Under the pieces are notes generated by a model that ran no database searches, had not been told where the DNA came from, and worked only from the letters and a program-made list of their open reading frames with translations. This document shows, piece by piece, positions 49,651 to 62,108 of a stretch of 64,000 nt of DNA. Numbering within the stretch: position 1 is the first letter of the stretch; each line of letters starts with the position of its first letter. This DNA comes from Streptomyces morookaense (GTDB lineage Bacteria > Actinomycetota > Actinomycetes > Streptomycetales > Streptomycetaceae). The stretch is taken from positions 62,001 to 126,000 of the forward strand of contig NZ_JABBXF010000043.1 of assembly GCF_013030945.1 (NCBI RefSeq), in the 5' to 3' direction. A program made the translations under genes and the position numbers.

Positions 49651-50273
49651 CGCGCGGCACCCCCGGTCCGCGCCGCGCGGCGCAGGGCGACGGCCTGCCG
49701 GATGTAGTCGAGCCCGGTCAGCACGGTCAAGACGACGGCGACCGCCATCACCCAGAAGCGCAAGGTGGCCAGCGGCCCTTCGAGGGGCAGGATGTACATC
49801 CCCGTGCCCACGCCCTGGGCGAGCGTCTTCAGCTTGCCGCCCCGGCTGGCCGGGATGACCCCGTGCCGGATCACCCAGAACCGCATGAGCGTGATGCCGA
49901 TCTCGCGGGAGAGGATCACGCCCGTGACCCACCACGGCAGGTCCCCCAGCGCGGAGAGGCAGAGCAGCGCCGCGCCCATGATCGCCTTGTCCGCGATCGG
50001 GTCGGCGATCTTGCCGAAGTCCGTGACCAGGTTGTACGTGCGGGCGAGATGGCCGTCGAAGAGGTCGGTGATCATGGCGATGGCGAACGCGGCCCAGGCG
50101 AAGGAGCGCCAGGCCGGTTCGTAACCGCCGTTGTGGAGCATCAGCACGACGAACCCGGGCACGAGGAGCAGCCGCACCATCGTGAGGATGTTGGCGATGT
50201 TCCACAGGCCCGCCGGGCGCCCGGCCGACGCGGGGGCAGGGCCTCCCGCGGTGGGGGCCGGGACTCCGCTCAT
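49647..50273 (-). CDS. pgsA: CDP-diacylglycerol--glycerol-3-phosphate phosphatidyltransferase family protein
   Basis: Membrane enzyme of 208 residues that makes phosphatidylglycerophosphate. The CDP-alcohol motif D-G-x2-A-R-x8-G-x3-D-x3-D is complete in DGHLARTYNLVTDFGKIADP followed by IADK. Four to five transmembrane helices. The ATG at 50273 overlaps the rimO stop and its own stop overlaps the cinA start, so translation is coupled across the operon. Confidence 0.92.
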   Translation of the reverse strand: MSGVPAPTAGGPAPASAGRPAGLWNIANILTMVRLLLVPGFVVLMLHNGGYEPAWRSFAWAAFAIAMITDLFDGHLARTYNLVTDFGKIADPIADKAIMGAALLCLSALGDLPWWVTGVILSREIGITLMRFWVIRHGVIPASRGGKLKTLAQGVGTGMYILPLEGPLATLRFWVMAVAVVLTVLTGLDYIRQAVALRRAARTGGAAR

Positions 50274-51763
50274 CTGGCCGCCTCCCCGGTACACCCGCCC
50301 GTGGCGGACGCCAGGGGCTCGGCGACGAGGTCCACGCCCTCGCTCGCGACGACCTTGGCGACGACCAGCGTGCCCGGAGCGAACACCGTCTCCCCGGTCA
50401 GCCGCACCTGGCCGTCGGTCTCGGGCGCCTGGTGGGCGGCCCGGCCGATGACGCCGTCCTCCTCGTCGACCCGGTCGACGACGACCTCGACGGTGTCGCC
50501 GATGCGCTCCTCGGCACGCTGCGCGGTGAGCTCCTCGGCGAGCCGCGAGACGCGCGCCAGGCGCTCGTCCACGACCTCCTGGTCCAGCTTGTGCTCGTAC
50601 GTGGCCGCCTCGGTGCCCTCCTCGTCGGAGTAGCCGAAGACGCCGATGGCGTCCAGGCGGGCCCCCGTGAGGAAGCGCTCCAGCTCTGCCACGTCCTCCT
50701 CGGTCTCGCCGGGGAAGCCGACGATGAAGTTGGAACGGACGCCCGCCTGCGGGGCCTTGGAGCGGATCGTGTCGAGCAGCTCCAGGAAGCGGTCGGTGTC
50801 CCCGAAGCGGCGCATCGCGCGCAGCACGGCGGGGGCGGAGTGCTGGAAGGAGAGGTCGAAGTAGGGCGCGACCTTGTCCGTGGAGGTCAGCACGTCGATG
50901 AGGCCGGGGCGCATCTCGGCGGGCTGGAGGTAGCTGACGCGGATGCGCTCCAGGCCGTCGACGGCGGCGAGCTCCGGCAGCAGCGTCTCCAGCAGGCGGA
51001 TGTCGCCGAGATCCTTGCCGTAGGAGGTGTTGTTCTCGGAGACCAGCATGATCTCCTTCACCCCCTGCTCCGCCAGCCAGCGGGCCTCGCCGAGCACGTC
51101 GGAGGGGCGGCGGGAGATGAAGGAGCCGCGGAAGGACGGGATGGCGCAGAAGGAGCAGCGCCGGTCGCAGCCGGAGGCGAGCTTCACCGAGGCGACGGGG
51201 CTGGAACCGAGACGGCGGCGCAGCGGGGCGCGCGGCCCGGAGGCCGGGGCGATGCCGTCCGGCAGGTCCTCGGGGGTGCTTTCCTCCGGGGCCTGGGCGT
51301 GTCCGGGCAGGGCCGGTGCACTGGCGCCCTGCCGCTCGGCGGGGCTGATCGGCAGCAGCTTGCGCCGGTCGCGCGGGGTGTGGGAGGCGTGGATGCCGCC
51401 GGAGAGGATGGTCTGGAGCCGGTCGGAAATGTCGGTGTAGTCGTCGAAGCCGAGCACCGCGTCGGCCTCGGGCAGGGCCTCGGCGAGCTCCTTGCCGTAG
51501 CGCTCGGCCATACAGCCGACGGCCACGACGGCCTGGGTGCGGCCATGGTCCTTGAGGTCGTTCGCCTCCAAGAGGGCATCGACCGAGTCCTTCTTCGCGG
51601 CTTCGACGAAGCCACAGGTGTTGACGACGGCCACATCGGCGTCGGCGGCGTCCTCGACGAGGTCCCAGCCATCCGCCGCCAAGCGGCCTGCCAGCTCCTC
51701 CGAGTCCACCTCGTTACGGGCGCAGCCAAGTGTGACAAGAGCGACGGTACGGCGTTCGGGCAT
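50270..51763 (-). CDS. rimO: Ribosomal protein uS12 methylthiotransferase
   Basis: Radical-SAM enzyme that methylthiolates Asp of ribosomal protein S12. The 497-residue protein has LVTLGCARNEVDSE, NTCGFVEAAK, VGCMAERYG (cluster II cysteines) and the radical-SAM CDRRCSFC. A hydrophilic insert of about 45 residues (near residues 140-185) precedes the radical-SAM domain, typical of actinomycetes. TRAM domain at the end. The ATG at 51763 gives MPERRTVALVTLGCARN. Confidence 0.95.
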   Translation of the reverse strand: MPERRTVALVTLGCARNEVDSEELAGRLAADGWDLVEDAADADVAVVNTCGFVEAAKKDSVDALLEANDLKDHGRTQAVVAVGCMAERYGKELAEALPEADAVLGFDDYTDISDRLQTILSGGIHASHTPRDRRKLLPISPAERQGASAPALPGHAQAPEESTPEDLPDGIAPASGPRAPLRRRLGSSPVASVKLASGCDRRCSFCAIPSFRGSFISRRPSDVLGEARWLAEQGVKEIMLVSENNTSYGKDLGDIRLLETLLPELAAVDGLERIRVSYLQPAEMRPGLIDVLTSTDKVAPYFDLSFQHSAPAVLRAMRRFGDTDRFLELLDTIRSKAPQAGVRSNFIVGFPGETEEDVAELERFLTGARLDAIGVFGYSDEEGTEAATYEHKLDQEVVDERLARVSRLAEELTAQRAEERIGDTVEVVVDRVDEEDGVIGRAAHQAPETDGQVRLTGETVFAPGTLVVAKVVASEGVDLVAEPLASATGGCTGEAAR

Positions 51764-51879
51764 AGGGCTCAGCCTACTTTGTCCCGGCGCCGGGTCCGCT
51801 GCCGAGTGGCAGCGAGGCGCGGAGAGCCTGGTCACCCGGGGGCTCTCCGCAGCCGTGCCGTCGCGCGGTTCCTCGCTGG

Positions 51880-52680
51880 TCAGCCCGCTGCCGGGTCACC
51901 CTTGGTGTAGCTGAGGCGCTGGACCTGGCCGTCCTCGCCGAGGTTCTTGACCTCCTTGCCGTTCACGAACAGCCGTGCGACTCCGGCGTTGCCGAGCACC
52001 AGGTCGATCCGCTTGCTGTCGGTGAAGGTCTTGGACGCCCCCCGCTGGAGCACGCCCTCCTCCAGCAGCTTGCCGTCGTGGTCCTTGGCCGACATCCACG
52101 TCTGCCCGTTCTCGGCGGTGAGCTTGACGGTGACCTTGTTGGCGGGGGCGCCGGCGATGGCGCTGTTGGACGCCTCCGGCTTGGGGTCCGTGGCCTTGCC
52201 GGGGTTGGACTTGGCGCTGGAGGCCACGGACGGCTTGACGGAGGGCGGGTCGGCGGAGTTCTGTCCCTTGGCCCCGCCGTTGAACAGCGTGAACCCGACG
52301 AAGCCGACCACGGCGACGATCGCGGCGACCATGGCGGCGGTCCAGTTGGGGCGCCGGGGCTCGGGGCGGATGCGCTCGGCCTCGAAGACCGGGGCCGCCG
52401 GGGTGGGCGAGGGGCGTCCGCCGTTCTCGGCGGTGTACTGCGCGACAAGCGCGGCCGGGTCCAGACCGACGGCACGCGCCAGGGTGCGCACGTGGCCGCG
52501 TGCGTAGACGTGTCCGCCGCATCGGGTGAAGTCGTCCTGCTCGATCGCATGCACGATCGGGATGCGTACACGGGTGGTCGAACTGACCTCATCGACGGTC
52601 AGTCCTGCGCTGATACGGGCCTGCTGGAGGGAACGTCCGACGGAAGGCCGGTCGTCCTCGGAAGAGTTGCCGATGGACAC
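51880..52680 (-). CDS. RodZ-like cytoskeletal/HTH membrane protein
   Basis: 266 residues: N-terminal helix-turn-helix (SVGRSLQQARISAGLTVDEVSSTTR, DDFTRCGGHVYARGHVRTLARAVG), a variable linker, one transmembrane helix (WTAAMVAAIVAVVGFVGFTLF), and a C-terminal extracellular DUF4115 beta-domain (VTVKLTAENGQTWMSAKDHDGK). This is the RodZ architecture. The GTG at 52680 has AAAGG upstream; an ATG at 52734 lacks a ribosome-binding site. First gene of the run into rimO-pgsA-cinA. Confidence 0.87.
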   Translation of the reverse strand: MSIGNSSEDDRPSVGRSLQQARISAGLTVDEVSSTTRVRIPIVHAIEQDDFTRCGGHVYARGHVRTLARAVGLDPAALVAQYTAENGGRPSPTPAAPVFEAERIRPEPRRPNWTAAMVAAIVAVVGFVGFTLFNGGAKGQNSADPPSVKPSVASSAKSNPGKATDPKPEASNSAIAGAPANKVTVKLTAENGQTWMSAKDHDGKLLEEGVLQRGASKTFTDSKRIDLVLGNAGVARLFVNGKEVKNLGEDGQVQRLSYTKGDPAAG

Positions 52681-52781
52681 GTGGGCGCCTTTCGAGCGTG
52701 CAGCCACCTGCTGGAGATTCAGTCTAGGGGGCATGCGAAAGCGTCGGGCAAGCGGGAAGCCGGACTTTGTAGGCCATCAGA

Positions 52782-52843
52782 ATGCTCTGTGGCACCGACG
52801 GTGGCACATCGCCCCACCCCCCTCTCTCAACTACACAGAGCAT
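52782..52843. repeat. Inverted repeat in rodZ-ftsK spacer
   Basis: atgctctgtg (52782-52791) and cacagagcat (52834-52843) are perfect 10-bp inverted arms with a 42-bp interior; a smaller inverted repeat (caccg-a-cggtg) lies just inside the left arm. The spacer (52681-52882) separates the ftsK stop from the rodZ-like start. It may be a terminator for ftsK or an operator for the downstream operon. Confidence 0.4.
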
Positions 52844-52882
52844 CAAGAGAAACGGCTTGGCCGAAGACCCTTCACAACCGGA

Positions 52883-55567
52883 TCACTGCGGGGATTCGCC
52901 GCGGATGACGGCGAGGACCGCGTCCAGCTCGTCGGGCTTGACCAGGACGTCGCGCGCCTTCGAGCCCTCGCTGGGACCCACGATGTTGCGCGACTCCATC
53001 AGGTCCATGAGTCTGCCCGCCTTGGCGAATCCCACACGCAATTTGCGCTGCAGCATCGACGTCGAGCCGAACTGGGTGGAGACGACCAGCTCGGCCGCCT
53101 GGCACAACAGATCGAGGTCGTCACCGATGTCCTCGTCGATCTCCTTCTTCTTCGCGGACCCGACGGTCACATCGTCGCGGAAGACCGGCGCCATCTGGTC
53201 CTTGCAGTGCTTGACGACGGCCGCGACCTCACCCTCCGTCACAAACGCGCCCTGCATACGGATGGGCTTGTTGGCGCCCATGGGCAGGAAGAGGCCGTCG
53301 CCCTTGCCGATCAGCTTCTCGGCGCCGGGCTGGTCGAGGATGACCCGGCTGTCGGCGAGCGAGGAGGTCGCGAAGGCGAGCCGGGAGGGCACGTTGGCCT
53401 TGATCAGGCCGGTGACGACATCGACGGACGGGCGCTGGGTGGCCAGCACCAGATGGATGCCGGCGGCCCGGGCGAGCTGGGTGATGCGCACGATCGAGTC
53501 CTCGACGTCGCGCGGCGCCACCATCATCAGGTCGGCGAGCTCGTCGACGATGACCAGCAGGTACGGGTACGGCTGCAGCTCCCGCCCGCTCCCCTCGGGC
53601 GGGGTGACGCGGCCCTCGCGGACGGCGGCGTTGAAGTCGTCGATGTGCCGGAAGCCGTAGGCCGCGAGGTCGTCGTAGCGCAGGTCCATCTCGCGCACGA
53701 CCCATTGCAGGGCCTCGGCGGCCCGCTTCGGGTTGGTGATGATCGGCGTGATGAGGTGCGGGATGCCCTCGTAGGCCGTCAGCTCGACCCGCTTGGGGTC
53801 GACCAGCACCATCCGGACGTCCTCGGGGGTGGCCCGGACCATGATCGAGGTGATCAGGCAGTTGATGCAGGACGACTTGCCGGAACCGGTGGCTCCGGCC
53901 ACCAGCACATGCGGCATCTTCGTCAGGTTGGCCATCACGTAGCCGCCCTCGACGTCCTTGCCGAGCGCCACCAGCATCGGGTGCTCGTCGCCCGCGGCAT
54001 CGGCCAGGCGCAGCACGTCCCCGAGGTTGACCATCTCGCGGTCGGTGTTGGGGATCTCGATGCCCACCGCGGACTTGCCCGGGATCGGGCTGATGATGCG
54101 GACGTCCGGGGAGGCCACGGCGTAGGCGATGTTCTTGGTGAGGGCCGTGATGCGCTCGACCTTCACGGCCGGGCCCAGCTCGACCTCGTAGCGCGTGACC
54201 GTCGGGCCCCGGGTGAAGCCGGTGACCGCGGCGTCGACCTTGAACTCCGCGAAGACGTTGGTCAGCGAGGCCACTATGGCGTCGTTCGCCGCGCTGCGGG
54301 TCTTGCCGGGGCCACCCCGCTCCAGCAGGTCGAGCGAGGGCAGGGAGTAGGTGATGTCCCCGGCGAGCTGGAGCTGTTCGGCCCGCGCCGGCAACCCGGG
54401 CGACGGCTCGGGGGCCGGCTTGGTGAGATCGGGCACGGCCGCGGGCTTCTTGTCCATGGACACACCGCGCCTGGCCGGCACCGTCGGCTCCGCACGGCCG
54501 CCGTCCTGCGCGATGCCGCTGCTGAGCCCGGCGACGAGCGGCGAGGGCTGCACGCCGTGCAGCACCGCACCGTCCAGCGAGGCCGCGGCGGCGGCCGCCA
54601 GGTCCACGGCGTCCGGCTCGCGGCTCTCGGGCGGCTGCACCGGAGTGCGCCGGGGCTTGCGGCGCTTGCCGAGCGCCTCCTCCTCGGCCCGGTCGAACTC
54701 CGGGTCGGCGCCGTCCGCCGCGGGGGCGGTGCGCCGGGGACGCCGGGCGGGGGTCTCCCGCCAGTCCTCCGCGTAACCCTCGTCGACGGCGTATTCGTCG
54801 GGGTGCGGCTCGATGATCCCGAGCCTTATGCCCGCGTCCCGCAGCCGGCGCGGGATGGCGTTGACCGGAGTGGCCGTGACCACCAGCAGGCCGAAGATCG
54901 TCAGCAGCACGAGCAGCGGTACGACGAGGACGTCGCCGACGGTGTACTGCAGAGGCTTGGCGGCCGCCCAGCCGATGAAGCCGCCCGCGTCCTGCATGGC
55001 GTGCAGGCCGTCCCCGCGGCCGGGCGACCCGCAGGCCATGTGGACCTGGCCGAGGACGCCGGCCACCAGCGCGGACAGGCCGATGACGATCCGTCCGTTC
55101 GCCTCGGGGCGCTCGGGATGCCGGAACAACCGGACGGCCATGAAGGCGAGCAGTATCGGCACCACCACGTCGAGCCGGCCGAAAGCGCCGGTGACGAGCA
55201 TCTTGACGAGGTCGCCCACGGGCCCGCGGACGTCGGACCAGGTGCCCGCGGCGACGATGAGGGCGAGGGCGAGCAGCAGCAGCGCCAGGCCGTCCTTGCG
55301 GTGTGCCGGGTGCAGGCCCTTGGCGCCGCGGCCGACGCCGCGGAACATCGCGCCGACGCCGTTCGCCACGCCGCGTCCGACGCGGCGGGGGGCGGACTTG
55401 GGGGCGGTCTTCTTCGCGGGCGCCCTGCGCGCAGGGGCGCGGCCCGCGGGCCGTGCTGCCGCTTTTTTCGCGGGCGCCTTCTTGGCGGCGGTCCCGGATC
55501 GCCCGGCGCGCTGCTTCGAGGTGCCCGCCGTGCTCTGGGAACCCTTGCCGGACGTACGTGAGGCCAT
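52883..55567 (-). CDS. ftsK: DNA translocase FtsK
   Basis: Chromosome-pumping ATPase used at septation, including sporulation septa in Streptomyces. The 894-residue protein has a basic Ala/Lys-rich N-terminus, four to five transmembrane segments (residues about 85-230), and an acidic linker. The motor has GATGSGKSSCINCLITSIM (Walker A) and LLVIVDELADLMM (Walker B). The C-terminal gamma domain (LQRKLRVGFAKAGRLMDLME) reads KOPS-type sequences. The ATG at 55567 gives MASRTSGKGSQST. It lies downstream of osaB on the same strand. Confidence 0.97.
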   Translation of the reverse strand: MASRTSGKGSQSTAGTSKQRAGRSGTAAKKAPAKKAAARPAGRAPARRAPAKKTAPKSAPRRVGRGVANGVGAMFRGVGRGAKGLHPAHRKDGLALLLLALALIVAAGTWSDVRGPVGDLVKMLVTGAFGRLDVVVPILLAFMAVRLFRHPERPEANGRIVIGLSALVAGVLGQVHMACGSPGRGDGLHAMQDAGGFIGWAAAKPLQYTVGDVLVVPLLVLLTIFGLLVVTATPVNAIPRRLRDAGIRLGIIEPHPDEYAVDEGYAEDWRETPARRPRRTAPAADGADPEFDRAEEEALGKRRKPRRTPVQPPESREPDAVDLAAAAAASLDGAVLHGVQPSPLVAGLSSGIAQDGGRAEPTVPARRGVSMDKKPAAVPDLTKPAPEPSPGLPARAEQLQLAGDITYSLPSLDLLERGGPGKTRSAANDAIVASLTNVFAEFKVDAAVTGFTRGPTVTRYEVELGPAVKVERITALTKNIAYAVASPDVRIISPIPGKSAVGIEIPNTDREMVNLGDVLRLADAAGDEHPMLVALGKDVEGGYVMANLTKMPHVLVAGATGSGKSSCINCLITSIMVRATPEDVRMVLVDPKRVELTAYEGIPHLITPIITNPKRAAEALQWVVREMDLRYDDLAAYGFRHIDDFNAAVREGRVTPPEGSGRELQPYPYLLVIVDELADLMMVAPRDVEDSIVRITQLARAAGIHLVLATQRPSVDVVTGLIKANVPSRLAFATSSLADSRVILDQPGAEKLIGKGDGLFLPMGANKPIRMQGAFVTEGEVAAVVKHCKDQMAPVFRDDVTVGSAKKKEIDEDIGDDLDLLCQAAELVVSTQFGSTSMLQRKLRVGFAKAGRLMDLMESRNIVGPSEGSKARDVLVKPDELDAVLAVIRGESPQ

Positions 55568-55705
55568 GGTGCCGAGGTTACCGTCGTCCGTCGCATGGGA
55601 CACGTGGGCCCGGGTGTTCACCCATTCGTGTCGCCGGGGCGTGGTTGAGCCGGTGACGGGACGTCAAGGCGGAGGCAGGCGCGGTGATGCGGGCCCGTCG
55701 GGCCG

Positions 55706-56392
55706 TCAGCTCGGCGAGGGGAGCTGGCCGGCGGCGCTGCCCGCGCCGGGCTCCAGCGCGTCCAGGGCGCGCCGCAGTCCGGTGAGCTTGCGCTCCAGGT
55801 GGGCGGCGGTGGCGACCGCTGCCGCGTCGGCGGACTCGTCCAGCTGTTTGGAGAGGGCCTCGGCCTGTTCCTCGACGGCCGCGAGCCGCGCGGAGAGCTC
55901 GGCCAGCAGCCCGGCGGGCTCCTGCGTCTCCAGGGCACCGGCCCGGGCGGCCTGGCCGCTCTCCAGCTGCAGGCGCAACAGGGCGGCCTGCTCCCGCAGC
56001 TGGCAGTTCTTCATGTACAGCTCGACGAACACCGAGACCTTGGCGCGCAGCACCCAGGGGTCGAACGGCTTCGAGATGTAGTCCACGGCGCCGGCCGCGT
56101 AGCCGCGGAAGGTGTGGTGCGGCCCGTGGTTGATGGCGGTGAGGAAGATGATGGGGATGTCCCGGGTCCGTTCGCGCCGCTTGATGTGCGCGGCGGTCTC
56201 GAACCCGTCCATGCCGGGCATCTGGACGTCCAGCAGAATCACCGCGAAGTCGTCCGTCAGCAGCGCCTTGAGCGCTTCCTCCCCTGACGATGCCCGCACC
56301 AGTGTCTGATCGAGCGCCGAGAGGATGGCCTCCAGCGCCAGCAGATTTTCCGGCCGGTCATCGACCAGGAGGATCTTGGCCTTCTGCACCAT
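55706..56392 (-). CDS. osaB: Response regulator OsaB
   Basis: A 228-residue orphan-type regulator needed for osmoadaptation in S. coelicolor (SCO5749, by recall). The receiver has LLVDDRPENLLALEAIL (acidic pocket), phospho-acceptor Asp in VILLDVQMPGMDGFE, TAINHG and the Lys in YISKPFDPWVL. Instead of a DNA-binding domain it has a long coiled-coil (YMKNCQLREQAALLRLQLE and LERKLTGLRRALD). The ATG at 56392 has GGAGGACG. It sits 274 bp after the kinase OsaA on the same strand. Confidence 0.92.
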   Translation of the reverse strand: MVQKAKILLVDDRPENLLALEAILSALDQTLVRASSGEEALKALLTDDFAVILLDVQMPGMDGFETAAHIKRRERTRDIPIIFLTAINHGPHHTFRGYAAGAVDYISKPFDPWVLRAKVSVFVELYMKNCQLREQAALLRLQLESGQAARAGALETQEPAGLLAELSARLAAVEEQAEALSKQLDESADAAAVATAAHLERKLTGLRRALDALEPGAGSAAGQLPSPS

Positions 56393-56666
56393 GCCCCGTC
56401 CTCCTCGTCCCGGCTTGGGGTCTTCCCGGCTCGCGGAGCCGTGAGAAGCACCGGGCGCCGCCCCCGGGGACGGCTCCCTTGCGCCGCCCGCCCTTGTGCC
56501 GGTCATGGTAGCCGCACCCCGCCTGTCGCCACACCCTGTCACCGCGATGTCACTGTGCACGTAGCAGAAACGTGGCAGGGGACCAGAAGGTTCCCCGAAT
56601 ACCGCGGTCCCACACGTCATCGGCCACAGTCAGTCAGCGGACGTTCAAAGTCCTTCCCAGCAGCTG
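56393..56666. other. osaA-osaB spacer
   Basis: 274 bp between the osaA stop and the osaB start. A bulged hairpin (ggggaccagaaggttcccc, 56578-56596) could end osaA transcripts, leaving room for a separate osaB promoter. I see no clear -35/-10 pair. Confidence 0.4.
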
Positions 56667-61895
<5,229 letters not shown>

Positions 61896-62108
61896 CGTGT
61901 CCCTCCCGCTGGGTCGATCATCCTCGTCGGGCTTCCGCTTCGAGCTTTCCCAGTGTTTCACTCCAGCCCAACCAGGTCATAACCTCCGGCAGCATCGCAC
62001 ACAGTCCACCCGATACCCCCAAGGTGGAATCACTGTGCACCGGCCTCCGCCCGGGGCGCGGGGGTAAGTAACCTGGCATCCGGCCAGGGCAATGGAGGGG
62101 CGCTGCAC
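61896..62108. other. Divergent osaA/osaC promoter region
   Basis: 213 bp between the two start codons. On the plus strand GCCT at 62043-62046, 15 bases, then GGGTAA at 62062-62067 resembles the stress sigma factor SigB pattern GNNT-N14-16-GGGTA(C/T). On the minus strand GGGTAT occurs at 62013-62018 but without a matching -35. GGAGG (62094-62098) serves osaC. Confidence 0.5.
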
